The notes beneath the pieces were generated by a model. The model was not told the DNA's origin. It ran no database searches and was given only the letters and a program-made list of their open reading frames with translations. A stretch of DNA of 64,000 nucleotides from Pyrrhosoma nymphula (taxonomy: Eukaryota > Arthropoda > Insecta > Odonata > Coenagrionidae): the NCBI GenBank assembly GCA_963573305.1, contig OY754331.1:10698868-10762867 (forward strand), read 5' to 3'. This document shows, in pieces, positions 1-11,754 of this stretch (the first letter of the stretch is position 1; every line of letters begins with the position of its first letter). The position numbers and the translations under genes were made by a program.

Positions 1-660
1 AAGCCGCCTCAATAGGCGTGTGGCGGCGGGTGTTAGGACACCAGCCGTTTACATATGAAAAGGAAACGCTCTAATGAAATTACGCCTTGAACTTATTGTT
101 CGGGGGAAAAACGAATTCCCATGCCTATCCGTTCGGCAAAATATCTCTCTTAATTTATCGTTTCTGTCGGACCTGGAAATATAGTGGGGTTCTATTATGA
201 TGTTCTCCATGTCGCTCTTAAATATATCTATTCTTAATTGCTAAAGTAATGTAAGCTTAGCGCGCAGCCTCCGAGTTTCTAGCGGCTCCCAGCCTAATTC
301 GTTTAACATCTGTGTAACGCTGTCTGTACACCCGTAGCAGTTTTTGACGAATCAAAGTTTAGAGTATATTGAAGTGTATCTCGTAAACCGTTGCTTAACA
401 TAACAAGTTTTATTAAATTTATCGAAAGTTGAGAATTGGGCCAAGAGAAAAATGACAGGTAGACAACAATGACATACAGACAGGATAAATAAGTTGAGCG
501 GGAGGGAGCAAATGAGAAAGGTAATGCAGGAAGGAGAGATTGAATGGAGCAGATAAACAATAATTTTTGAGAATTTTGGTGCCTAATACTGGCAGGATTG
601 AACTAAGTTTGGATTCTCAATGAAGGAAATATAAAAGAGGTGTCACAAATTATGATCAAT
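1..660. repeat. Unassigned repeat-like sequence with two small hairpins
   Basis: Two adjacent small hairpins sit at the left edge: CGCCT-caat-AGGCG (5-18) and GGTGT-tagg-ACACC (29-42). The GC-rich start grades into AT-rich DNA. The style resembles the 3' untranslated part of an interspersed retroelement, but no coding remnant supports this, so the assignment is inference only. The minus-strand frame at 303-560 has no recognisable domain. Confidence 0.3.
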
Positions 661-732
661 AAACCCTTAGGGAGCAAGTGTATTGTGTCTGTTTCTTTGC
701 GTGCGTAAATTCTTATTTCCTTTTATGATTAA

Positions 733-1370
733 TTAATATAGAGTCGCTCTTCTGGAGGGTGGATGGGGCAGGCGAAGAGGGAAAGACGGAAGGAGGGAAG
801 CCGAACGGGAAAGAAGGATGAATGACGAACGGGTGGGCAAGGCGGCGGATACGTCCGGGTTCGCCTTCTTTGTCTTCGGCGAGATTGCAGATATGGAGCC
901 ATCAATTACACATTCCCATGGCCATTCTACCCACCACATTCACTTCATCGCCCTGGCAACCACATCCGTGCCACCATCCCTTCCCCCCCCCTCTGCCTTC
1001 CCCTCTCATCCTCCGCCACCACCCACTGACCCAACCAACCCTCCTCACATCCCTACATGCTCAGACCCCACCTCCCACCACTTCCCTCTCTCTCTCTCTG
1101 ACCTGACTTTCACATTGACTGCGACGCTATATTCCCATGGCCCCGGAGTTTTTTTCGAGAAAACCCATACAGAAACTTTTTCCATAGCAATTTTTTTAAT
1201 TTTTCCCCTCACGCCCCAGCCGACAGAGGTCCTTGGTTGGAGGCGGGGGCTGTAAGAGGGCGAATGGCGGGAGGAGAATGGAGAAAGGGCATATATGCGG
1301 ATGGTGAAGACGGAGAGGGCGAGAGAGGGAAGAGAAGAAGAAGAATGCGATGTGATGGGCCGTTCCATTG
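733..1370. repeat. Polypurine/polypyrimidine low-complexity tract
   Basis: G/A-rich sequence (about 733-830 and 1240-1350) flanks a C/T-rich core (about 960-1100) with a short TC run near 1089. Overlapping frames on both strands translate to Pro/Ser/His-rich or Arg/Glu-rich strings, as expected from base bias and not from protein selection. I treat all of these frames as non-coding. Confidence 0.7.
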
Positions 1371-2390
1371 ATGTGCTTTTACGTGCGTGAGCTATGGAGA
1401 CACATAATTGCGGAAGTTAGGTTAAATTAATTCCAGTACCTACACGGAGAGGACCACGAGACCAGTATTCACCCGATCACAATAAAACCAAAATTTTGGA
1501 TTACAAGGAATAAAGCCAAATAATGCCATTCTTCAGCCGATTTATAACCTCTTTTTTTCGCAATGGAGGAGTATTTTCAAAATTAACTAATTCTAACAAC
1601 TGGGCTGATTTAGGCAACATATAGATGGATCTTTTGTCAAATACTTATATCCTCATTCACTCAAACTTTGATCGCCCATATCAAAACATTCTCCAAAATA
1701 GGAGAATTTCAGCGGCTACACGGAGCTTCAAATTCAACGTAGGTGCATATGTTTAATAAGATGAAGATTTTGTTACTTGCTCATGTTTAGAGAGGAAAAC
1801 AATTTACTTCCTCAATATTGCTATAGCTAGCTATATCGAGAAGTGCCTTGTCCGACAGTGAACACACCTCTCAATCATGTTCAAACCCTCTCCATTAACT
1901 TTATTTGTGCCTGCGGTACGCTACCAATCGGTTCACATACAGATATTTATAAGAAAACATATTTTAGAAGTGTTTCAAAAAGGCAATTTCAAGTTATAAA
2001 ACTTTAAATTTTACGCATTGTGCAAATGAAAAAATGTTTCATTAAAAACAATTTTTCGTTAAAAACAATTTCTCACCACAAGAAATTCACTATACATTAA
2101 GTTCTGAAAATTCATATCCTGCAAATATGAAGTTCCACTAAATACTCACACTTCAAGGTCATTTCATCGAAAATGACTGTTCCATCTCACTTTTTTCTCT
2201 ATCCCAACTTACCTTTCTCTTTCCTTTTTATCTTTACCTTACATCAAAACACTCCAAATCTAATTGATTACATCTCATCTTAATTCACCTACTCCGTCTC
2301 CTTTATACTCTACATTTCCTCTTCAACCAGTCCTTCCATCGTTTCTCTTCCCCTGGATTTTCTCTCTCCTCATTCAGTCTCACATCGAAT
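1371..2390. other. AT-rich DNA, nothing recognised
   Basis: No coding remnant, RNA gene or clear repeat is seen. A short imperfect duplication of an AAAACAATTT word lies near 2045-2075. Confidence 0.5.
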
Positions 2391-2394
2391 AATA

Positions 2395-3060
2395 TTAAAA
2401 GGACAGGGAGAGCATATTAAACTTTACCGTTAAATTAATAAGAATTTTTGCTTTAAGGCAACGAAAAGAAAGTCCAACCACAAAAGCCGGGCGGAGAGGT
2501 GAGTGGATGGTAAAATGAAGGGAGAGACACAGACCTTGGGTCCTTTCAAAGGGGAGAGAGGGACAGGCAGGTGGTCGCACGCGGTTTAACGGCTGATGCG
2601 TTCCCATAGGAGCCAGTGAGAGGTGGGATTGGAGAGAGATAAGAGAGCGAGGAATGAATAAAGAAGAAGCGGGAGTGAGAAGGAAGTAGCCGGAAGAATG
2701 TCGCGGCCGTGTGGGGGGGGGAAGAAGATAAGACTTACCAAGAAACGGGTAAACAGATTACGGGATTAGAAGAGGAGTGTTTAATGAGGCAATCGAAGTT
2801 TGAATGAGAGGGGGGTGTAGGGGGGCGGGGAAGAGACTGGGGTGACGCTACTGCTGATGGGGAGGGAGGGGAAAGGGGTGGTCCACGATAAAAGATGAGT
2901 CTGATGGATGGACGGGAAGATAACGCGCTTTGTCTGGGCCGAGGAGGAGGTGAACTAACTGCGCGGATCCCTCCGGGGACGTCCAATCCATCCCACTGAA
3001 CTAAAAGACGAATCGCAGCGCGACACACGCTGGTTGAGGAGAGATAGGGGAAACACGTTA
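2395..3060. repeat. Purine-rich low-complexity tract
   Basis: The + strand is strongly G/A-rich from about 2500 to 3060. Minus-strand frames (2395-2607, 2735-3028) are Pro/Ser/Arg-rich as a by-product. No motif points to a real protein. Confidence 0.65.
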
Positions 3061-3820
3061 AAGATAACGCATTGGTGAACGCATTGGGAAAGAAAAGAAT
3101 TCATTTTGATGGTATCGCCTAATGGTAGGTACTACTTGCAGGAGGGGAACAGAGGCATCTATCGAGCAGAAAACGCATTCATTAAGGTGTAGCACTGGGT
3201 CTGATTCTGAGAATCTCAAATTGTAAAGAAAACCTTACGTGGAGGCCGGAACAAAAATTACAACATTGTGTGCGCCATAGAACTCCTACCATATACCTAA
3301 GTTTAATTGTTGGAAAACATGTGATTCAAGGTTTTGTCCACGTCTTCTTCAGCTCCTCAAATTTTATGATTACTTTCACACTGATTGCAATGAATCAAAT
3401 AACCGCTTTCCTCCTTAGAAAACCTGTGTGTATACGAAGACTATGCCAAGTATGTATGCGATATACTTGTGTCTGGATCTATCATACACGTTACTCAAAA
3501 ATATTTTTAAAATATAAATCTATTTTTACTGGCACTTGTATATTTTTTCTGCATGAATGTAATTGGATAGATTGGAATTCAGGATTAATTCAGGATGGAC
3601 TCTAACTTTCAATTAGGATTGACTTTTTCGACGTGATTTTAATAATTGCATTGACCTTCAATGTATAACAATCTTTTTAAAACTGTTTTTATTTTGTACC
3701 CCCAAATCAGCTAAATTGCGTGCCATATTTTTACAATATTCTGTGATCACAAAAAAATTAACATTAAGACAGTAAAATTTATCGTCGACGAGCAAACGTA
3801 GTGGAAATTATCCATAGTAA
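3061..3820. other. AT-rich DNA, nothing recognised
   Basis: The + frame at 3270-3605 has no domain and looks like a chance opening in AT-rich sequence. Confidence 0.45.
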
Positions 3821-3821
3821 A

Positions 3822-3974
3822 AATAAATATTCACTTTGTAATTTTCCATACAATTTATTTCTCCTCTACCGGTTTCAATGTTTTCACGTCACCATCAAGT
3901 AACGTCATGATCAGCCGATTGAAAGCTGGCAGAGGATAAAAAAATTGTGTGGAAAATTACAAAGTGAATATTTA
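3822..3974. mobile_element. Penelope-type terminal inverted repeat with hammerhead-like core
   Basis: Two arms of about 57 bp (3822-3879 and 3919-3974) are inverted copies with a few mismatches; both contain the shared word attcactttgtaattttcc or its complement. On the minus strand the left arm reads GAAAC-CG-GTA with the self-complementary ACCGGT at 3868-3873, preceded by a degraded CTGATGG-like word. This matches the ends of Penelope-like elements, which carry hammerhead motifs. No coding part remains. Confidence 0.55.
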
Positions 3975-4219
3975 TTATTATTTTTGTCATTTTATTATAG
4001 CATTATTTGCAGCATAATCGTAGATGTTATAATTTACTTTCGCAAGGCCACGGGAGTTTAACCAAAAATGTCTCGCGCTATATGATGCATAACTCTCTTA
4101 ATATGCATTCCAACAAAGACATAAAATATATGGTGACTATTGCACTGACATGAACAATGATATGTAACTATAATTTGAAAATATTTTGTTCTAACTACGA
4201 TTATCTCCTCCTTGACTGA

Positions 4220-4227
4220 GTTATTGA
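4220..4227 (+). repeat. Left 8-bp target-site duplication of MITE
   Basis: GTTATTGA occurs directly before the CAGTGGCG end and again directly after the CGCCACTG end (4395-4402). An 8-bp duplication is the hallmark of hAT insertion. Confidence 0.8.
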
Positions 4228-4394
4228 CAGTGGCGAATATTACTTATAACTTCGGGGGGGGGGGGCTAGACCGGCTAACTAGCGGCGACCGGCTGTAGTT
4301 TAGGTTTCCGCGCATGCGCCTCTCGCCGCGGCCTTATTTTTCGGGGGGAGGGGGGGGGCAGGCCCCCTGGACCCCCCCCATATATACGCCACTG
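4228..4394. mobile_element. Short non-autonomous hAT-like MITE
   Basis: This 167-bp element begins with CAGTGGCG and ends with CGCCACTG, perfect 8-bp terminal inverted repeats that stay similar further in (gaATAt against gtATAt). It is flanked by identical 8-bp copies of GTTATTGA. The interior is unusually GC-rich, with long G runs (about 4253-4266 and 4340-4360) and a C run near 4372. There is no coding capacity. The ends and duplication length fit the hAT superfamily; the source autonomous element is not in the window. Confidence 0.8.
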
Positions 4395-4402
4395 GTTATT
4401 GA

Positions 4403-6935
4403 TGAAAGCAATAATTATTCATAAAAAAATGTAGGCGTTTGTTGCAACAATAGAAGCATCCATGCAGGAATTCTAGAATAAAAGTATCATGCATTTCATT
4501 CTGTTCTTTAGAAACGAATTCATATAAAATGATATCACCAAAAAGAAAAATAATTCGGTTCTGTTTCCGGCATTACAGCGATACGCCAAAGTTTAATTTC
4601 AGTCGGAGAACCCATCCAGGTTCCCTGCAATGGAATTCATCTTGTGTTAGAAAAAAAATGAACCACCAATCTGTATCAAACGAATCTAATCATAAAAGCA
4701 ACCGTCTAAACCCTTTTCGTTTCCATTTCAAAGGCATATGCTTACGCTGAGATGGTCAGGGGTTTGTTTTAAATTAATGATCAAATCCTGGATCTTGAGA
4801 CGGAAACGAGATCATCAAACTGAGGTAAAGGTAAAAAAAATGTAATCAAGCCGAGTAACCGCAAGTAATCAAGGTCCATCAACGTCTGGATCAGCTTTTG
4901 CGACTCTTGTATCTTTTCGCAAAAGCTCAAACATTTGCGTGCACAAAAGAGTTCATTTTCTTGCGTAAGTGAAAGAGGATATGGCACAAAAAATCGCTTA
5001 ACCTTTTTATTTTGCCAGCACGTGGCACTTTTAAAATGCCTTTTTTTTCTTCTATTTTTGTAGTAATTTTAGGAGGGGATGGCATCAAGCTCCAACGACT
5101 CTACCCTGCCGTTTCAACGGAATTGGTTTTTCCCAATCCAGGTCAATGTTCCTTTTTACATTCATAGGAGTACTATTTTTCCTTTTCAAAATTTGTCAGA
5201 GAGAAGTTGTTTATAAAAAGTGATTTAAAAAATGCACTCTCAGAAATATCCTAAATTTTGGAAATTTTAAATACAATGGAAAAGGGGAAAATATACTTAA
5301 AAATCAACAAGTCACAAATTTCATTGTTTTCATCAATTCACTTGTAATTCATTGTTATAATAAAAATACTTGGTCAGCATCACACGCATAACTTCGTATT
5401 TTTCCTCCATGTGAGCTAATATCTTATTCCTATTGCAGGAAGTTTTATGGAAACAAAATCGCTTATCATAAGAGATACAAGGAAATATTGTCACTGAGAT
5501 GCTTTGGGCGGTTATAGCGCATTGAAGGCACTTAGTCAAAATCGTGACTACACCCAACCATTAATCAACCAACAATTGAAATAAGCGATGTTTGCTTGAA
5601 TCTATAACTTAAAAAGGACATCAATTCTACTTAAAGTGGGACTTTTTACTAAATACTTGTAAGCAATTAACCCCTCCATGCCTCCGAATTCTTCCGTTAT
5701 CTCGACCTTAAGGCATCATCCTCCATAGTTACCACATGACTCGTACATATATCCTTAGCCTTCTTATATCCTTATTGCTCTTTTTTACGATGTCATTCAC
5801 CGATTTTTTCTTCGTTAGCAATGGCGAATGACAATGCGCACAGAGTTGATAATTTAGCTGTCCATTTATATTCCCCCATCCGTTTCCAGCTTAAGCAATC
5901 TCACCAAATATGCTTTTATATTCTTTTCAGCAGACTTTTATATATTTCTTTTCTTTATTCATGCGTCATAATATATTCCATTTTGGACTCTCTTAATTGG
6001 AGAAGTAAGGTGATAAATAGAAAAATTAGCAATAGAGAAAAAATGCAATAACTGGGCATACTAATAAGTGCCAATTGACTTTTTAAAATATCGATGAGTT
6101 TCTAGCCGCTAAATCATCTCATGCCTAACTTCATTTATTTATTACCCTGAATATCCCTAGCTACCACTAAGCCTGTGGCATAGGTTAGGGAGAAATATTC
6201 AAATAATTTAAATTTATAGATTCAACCAGTCCGGAATTGTAGTTTTCTCTCAAAATGGCGCAAATCCTACACTTTAAATTAACATTGGGGAAGATACAAC
6301 ATAAAATCTGTATTTTTGGAATTGGTAACAATTTCCTATTGAATAAAAAAATGTAACTAGTTCTGTATTTTTGGTGTACATCCTCAGAAAGACTTTTCCC
6401 ACACTGATGGCACAGAAATAAACTCGGGGAGTTCTCGGATGCCTCCGAATAAAAATTAAGCTTGCGACAATATTGTCAATATTCCTTTCCTACATGAGGC
6501 TTAAAATAATAAGTGGAAGTTACATTGTCATGGATTTTTTTTGTATAAAATCATGTGGACGTTTGAGGAGTTTAAACCGAAAACTTGAAACAATATATGA
6601 TAAAATTAGTGTAATTGATTTTCTGCACCCATATAATAATCACTATTTTATTTTAAAAAATAACAAAGAGTAGAGAGGGACTGAAATTCTTAAATTCTAT
6701 AGTTTGCGATTCATCCATCGTACATTAGGTAACGAACTATATTCATTCCGTTTATAAACTTTATTCAGGTAGCCCGGCGTATTTTCTAACCTTGGGACGT
6801 AAAGTTTTACAATGAAATGAAAAGGCTAGGCAATATTAATTATTTGGCCTTAAAATGCATATTAAATATGGATTCTGCTGAACGATAATCTGAACTCACC
6901 TCTTGGAAAAAGTTTAGACACTTTGATGGATAAAT
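4403..6935. other. AT-rich DNA, no gene recognised
   Basis: Small frames (4529-4750, 4781-4987, 5333-5557, 5821-6051, 6473-6673) show no domain, no convincing splice context and AT-driven composition. Nothing else is recognised. Confidence 0.5.
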
Positions 6936-6939
6936 CCTT

Positions 6940-7745
6940 TATATTGTTCCAAGGGGTTTTGTTCAGAAAGCGGACGCCACATATTTTCGTTTGCATTATC
7001 TATCGTTATTGTTCACACTAGTGCACAAATAAACTTAAAAGCACACTTCATAGGATTAAAAAGTCGTAACATTCAGCATTATTTGCTGGAATAAGTCCTA
7101 TTCAGAATATCGTTGTCGCCACAGAAATTAGCACAGGTATGAATCAAGAAGGGCTCTTGACGTCCCACATTCTGTGTTGTTTCTTCGTTTTGCAATTCTA
7201 CGGCAGTGTTTGTGTTCGCCCCCACAGTAGCTGGATCTCGAATATATTTTGAGTGATTAACAGCCAAACTTCATGAAGTTGAAGACTTGAAGAGAAGGAA
7301 TTCCGTCATAGCTTGCCCAAAAGTCTGATATTAATAATGTATGAATACTAAAGGAATGCATAAATTCTTCATTGAAATTGAATAAAGTACTTTCTTCTCG
7401 ATTTGGAGCTGAGCATATAAAGCCTCCCCCGGTCACTCGGTAAATACCTCCGAAAACCCATTGTTCTGGATACATTTTTCCTATGTTATAATCCCGTAGT
7501 GAAAAGACACTTTGGTCCATTTTTACTGCTAATCCATCTCTGTCTATAGGTTTTAGATTCGGAAGTAAGAATACGCAAAATCTTCTCGTAAAAAAATGTT
7601 CCAGTCAGTTACTGTCGCACTGTCCATTCCAAACTCTTCCTTATAGGACTTGGATGTTGTATACTTGTTGTTGGAGAAGGCAGTATGCCTTCTCCAACTG
7701 CATAGAAAGTACACAACAATCTCCAAATTAATTTTGCTGAACTCC
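6940..7745 (-). pseudogene. Decayed Merlin-type (IS1016/ISXO2-like) DDE transposase
   Basis: Read on the minus strand, the fragments follow Merlin transposases in order. Near 7580-7720 is an N-terminal helix-turn-helix-like part with VTDWNIFLRE. Then comes the catalytic core, with MDQSVFS where the family has VDES, followed by YPEQWVFGGIYRVTGGGFIC and ISDFWASYDGI carrying the second catalytic Asp. Next is NHSKYIRDPATVGANTNT leading to the third acidic residue (7130-7260). A weak C-terminal trace lies near 6940-7000. At least one frameshift separates the two longest frames (7257-7520 and 7079-7267), and several stops break the N-terminal part, so it cannot make an active enzyme. Merlin elements are cut-and-paste DNA transposons related to bacterial IS1016. 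I did not find the terminal inverted repeats. Confidence 0.85.
7655..7718. repeat. Hairpin inside the Merlin remnant
   Basis: A perfect 13-bp inverted repeat, GTTGGAGAAGGCA / TGCCTTCTCCAAC with a 3-nt loop (7670-7698), continues imperfectly outward (GTTGTATACTT against AAGTACACAAC). It lies in the N-terminal coding part of the transposase remnant and may mark a local inverted duplication that broke the gene. Confidence 0.7.
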
Positions 7746-8625
7746 GACCGAGTATTCTTTCCTAAATGTGTGGTAGTGCAACAGTATCTTTCATGGCATT
7801 ACCATACCTCCTCATTATCAGTTTAAGTAAAAAATCAAACAGGCTTTGTAAGTCACTGTATTTTTTTTTCTTCAAGCAACAGAGATGGGAAATCCTAACA
7901 TTTTGCTGCAGTCAAAACTTCAATCACTTAGAAACAGCAATCGTCATAATTATGAGGAAAATTTCGTCTGAATAGATAATTAACTTATCGACATAAAAAA
8001 CGCTGCCATTAATTCACTCAGCATAAACTTCAGAAAATCATCATCGGTGAAGGTGAAGAGACTAGAATAAGGTTTTCCAGGAATTTCTTTCATCTGAAGT
8101 TAATGGCTTTTTACTACAGAGTCCAACCAGCATCATCAGAAATATAAGGATCACTATTGCATTTCGTGCATATTGTTCGGAGTTTTTAAATGTTTTTAGG
8201 TCAATTCATTTCCCTATCGCTCTGTTCAGGTGCTGACAATCAACCGCGTGCTTCAGGGACATAGCACCTTGCCTTGTAGAACTCATTGTTTTCTCATTAA
8301 AGTTGTCTCATAAAACTGGTAAATGAAAATGGAGATATTTGATTTTCCAGAAATACGACGGCTGCTAAAGAAGAAAAAGAAAAAAAAGAGAGTCCATTAG
8401 CGATGCGGATTGCGGCCAGAGCAAACTTGGAAGATGAGAAGAGGAGGAGCCCTCTTACGGTGTTGACCTCATACGAAATTCAATAAACACAGGGGACAGA
8501 TTCATTCGGGTCGCATATAAATCAAATCCATTCCTTATTTTAAGAAAAGATATGGCCCGGGAAGAATAAGGAACTCGATTTAAGTTAGTTTCCCCCCTCT
8601 TTTTCCTTTCATCACCGCTCAGCGG
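7746..8625. other. AT-rich DNA, nothing recognised
   Basis: No domain or repeat is identified. The frames at 7766-7975 and 8455-8691 have no recognisable content. Confidence 0.45.
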
Positions 8626-8629
8626 TCCA

Positions 8630-9265
8630 ATGTCTCTTTCCTCACTCCACGCCCTCTGCGGGAGCTTCCTTTTCTTCCTCCTTTTATACACCTACTCACC
8701 CTCCAACAATCCCCCCCCCAGCCTCCCTCTCCACCCCTCCCTCTCCGTTCTCATTCTCACAGCTTCGAAAACCTTAAACTCACCACACTTAAAATACACC
8801 CCATTGGATGGGAATCAGAAAAGAAAGTTCCTCAGGAGTTCAACTGGAGTTCAACGAATGCCAGAGCGATCCTCCAGCCGGCCGACCGACCCAACCCCCC
8901 TATACTCTCCCCCTCTACCGTCCACCCCGTCCCAATAACACTCGGGGAGCCTTCCACCCACGTCCCACCCTCCTCCGAACCACCGACCCTCATCCTCCTC
9001 CTATACTTCCACTTAAGAAGCAAATCGAAACCGGAGTTTATCTTAACTTTCTATTCCTTTCTCCCCCACTCCATTCCCCCCCCCTCCCTCCCCACTCCCC
9101 CTTACATCCCGGTTTCCTTCTCTTTCCAACACGATCTCCCCCCTCCCCTTACTCTCCCCTTCCCCCTCCCCCATTCCCCCTTCATCCCCCCCTTCTCCAC
9201 TTCCATCTCTCCTTCCGCGACCGAATATATATCTCCTCTCTCTCTCAGGAGAACATAAATCTTTA
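8630..9265. repeat. Long polypyrimidine island
   Basis: The + strand is dominated by C and T over roughly 600 bases, with repeated TCCCCC words and a short TC run near 9236-9247. Frames on both strands give Pro/Ser/Leu-rich or Gly/Glu/Arg-rich strings caused by the base bias. No coding evidence. Such tracts can form triplex DNA and often lie near regulatory DNA, but no promoter element is recognised. Confidence 0.75.
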
Positions 9266-10955
9266 TGGACTCTCATAACTCCGTAGAGTACTCAATCATC
9301 GAGTGCCATTTCGTTGCCCTTTTGTCTCCAATCGTATCGCGCTTTAACAAAAGGAGAGAAAATAAAACGTATTTCCAAAAAAATTCCATCGTTTCCAAAA
9401 TTATTCAAAGATTTTTCATTCATACTTGAGCTTTGGGATATGCAGTTAACCTAGGAATGGAGAGTTTAGCATCGCAAAATATTTTATTTGCAACAGGGAA
9501 AGCTTAAGGGTAAATGGCTAGCGTAAATTATGTGAAAGATAAAATGATTATTGTAAAATCTCCAACTCCAACATTAATTCGTTACTATCGTCTGGTAAGA
9601 AATCGACTCTTGGCATGTGGAATTGTTTCTTTGTGTCACGATAAAAAAACAAATCGTAGAAACACTCCTATTGTCATATACTACAGTAACTATTGTGAAA
9701 TTGCAAAGTTTAATTAATCATTGTTACGATTGTCAGTCATTGTAGCCAATGTCTTAACGCGCCGGGCCGGCCACCCTAAGTGCACAATTCTTATCTTCTG
9801 AGTGTCGTGTAGACTGAGAAATCTGCTGTGTGACCGTGAGTCTAGCCGTACCTAATGTTGTAACTTGGCATTGTGTCACCAGCCCTAAGCCAATTAACGG
9901 CATCTTTCAATGACAAAATCAAAATAACAGTATTATTTGCAGTCTAAAGTACAGGAAATGTGTATATGAGTCTTTAAAAAAAATAACAATTTTTCAATTA
10001 AAATGCAATCTATTCATGCAAAATGAAATACTTCCCCACATTAGTTGATTTACCAAATGTCACTTCATTTATCAAAACTAGCATTTATACAAACTCAGCA
10101 ACGGATATAAACAAAACAGATTAAATAAAACCCAAATCATGCCTTAATGGTTTTCTTTCACTCAAATTGAAATAGCTACACGATCATGGCTCGTGCACAA
10201 GCACCCTCTGCCGCAACCCCCTGCCGCGACTCATAGGATAGTATATAGTTGTAGATGTTATTTTATGTAGCTATACCCGGAAATTTCTCCACACGATATA
10301 GTCTTAAAAACAAATTGGGCTTGTACTGAGTACTAAATGCATTTCAGGAATTACATATAATAATAAAAATGTCGTTCTATCACTATATCATTTCACAAAT
10401 AGTTAATATTTTTAAACAAATTAGAATTAGTCGGCGCATTATTCAAATGCCTGCCAAGCATAGATGCTGATAAGCTTGGTGAAGCCCTAAGCCATTTCCT
10501 TAAAGGAAACTTATGGAAACGTGCTAACGAATGTAAATAGCCTCATGCTGTTCGATTTGTTGAGATACTGCGTAAGGGTTAAGTCACATTGTCAAAAACG
10601 TTCTTGCTTTAACTACTCTTTCCATAACTTTTTCCACGTGAAAAATCAAAGTGAGATAATAACACTATTTATCTCAAAAAAAGTATAGAAAAAACTTAGA
10701 TTACCAGGAAAAAATATCCAATAAACATGATTTGGTTCATTAAGCAACGGAAGAGATTTTAAGTGGGAATAAAAATTATGATTTGCATTTTAATAATCAT
10801 TAATCCTTTCAAGACCACCCATGATGATGAAAACGTGATGATATTTACATTACTACATCCGTTCGTTGTCAGGCAGTGGTCAGAACTTGTTGGGCAATAA
10901 AACATCTGCCTCTGGACGCGCAGGATCCGGAGACAAACTTTTCGCGACGATCTGA
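9266..10955. other. AT-rich DNA, nothing recognised
   Basis: A GC-rich patch near 9757-9775 and a C-rich patch near 10200-10230 interrupt otherwise AT-rich sequence. No gene or classified repeat. Confidence 0.45.
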
Positions 10956-10959
10956 ATTT

Positions 10960-11275
10960 TAAATTAAAAAACTTTGGCCACCGCCGCCCCGCTTGGTACC
11001 TACACCGCCGCGCGCCGAAATTCCAATTTATTCTTCCCCGTCCTCGTCGACGTCACGAAGACCCGAGAAGAAGAAGATATCGGCCTCCCATTATTTTCTC
11101 GTTATTTATCACCAAGACGCCAGCGAAATATTAATGCTAATCAGCTGTGCCATCCCAAAAGAACTCTCCAGAACCTTGACGTTGACTAACGTGGCGATGT
11201 GTAACATTCTGATGGCAGCAGTGCTTCCAGGGCACCATTCGCCGATGTATATTTTTTATATATCGGCCTGAATTT
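10960..11275. other. GC-rich patch with two overlapping open frames
   Basis: GC content rises sharply against the neighbours (CpG-rich near 10980-11060). Two + frames overlap (10974-11189 and 10993-11271) with no known domain. This could be a regulatory element or an untranslated exon; nothing in the sequence decides. Confidence 0.3.
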
Positions 11276-11754
11276 GAAACAAAAAAAACATTATGTTGAC
11301 CCTCCTCTATTTACTATGTAATGTGCACCCTTGACACTCACGATTCGGACTATTTTTACTTCGATCAAAGAAAAGTTTACTCAAGGAAAATTACATTTCA
11401 AATAAGTTAGAAGAAAAGACGTCAAAAGCATCATATTATTGAAAAATTGCTGTTATCATCATTTTAAATTAGTAATTATATTATAAAATTAGGATACTAA
11501 TTTTCTTATTGCTGCAACTACTTATTTATTTTTAGAGTAGTGTATAAATTTGAGAAGCTACTTTTCCAATGCAAGGAAATTTTTGGGACTATTGGTAATC
11601 AATTCCTTGACCTCCTCTACCTACAATACAAATATGTTGCAAGAAAATCCCCAACAAGAATTTAACACTGATAATCTAAATTTCTGCGGGCCCTGGCTAT
11701 TTTGCTGGCTTTGACCTGCCAAATAGTCTGCGTAGTATTTTAACTGTAATTAAT

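Noticed and set aside
818..1368. Overlapping open frames of 94-145 codons on both strands
   Set aside because: Composition follows the C/T- and G/A-rich tract; no domain and simultaneous openness on both strands.
8808..9278. 156-codon Pro/Ser-rich frame
   Set aside because: By-product of the polypyrimidine island; the complementary strand is equally open.
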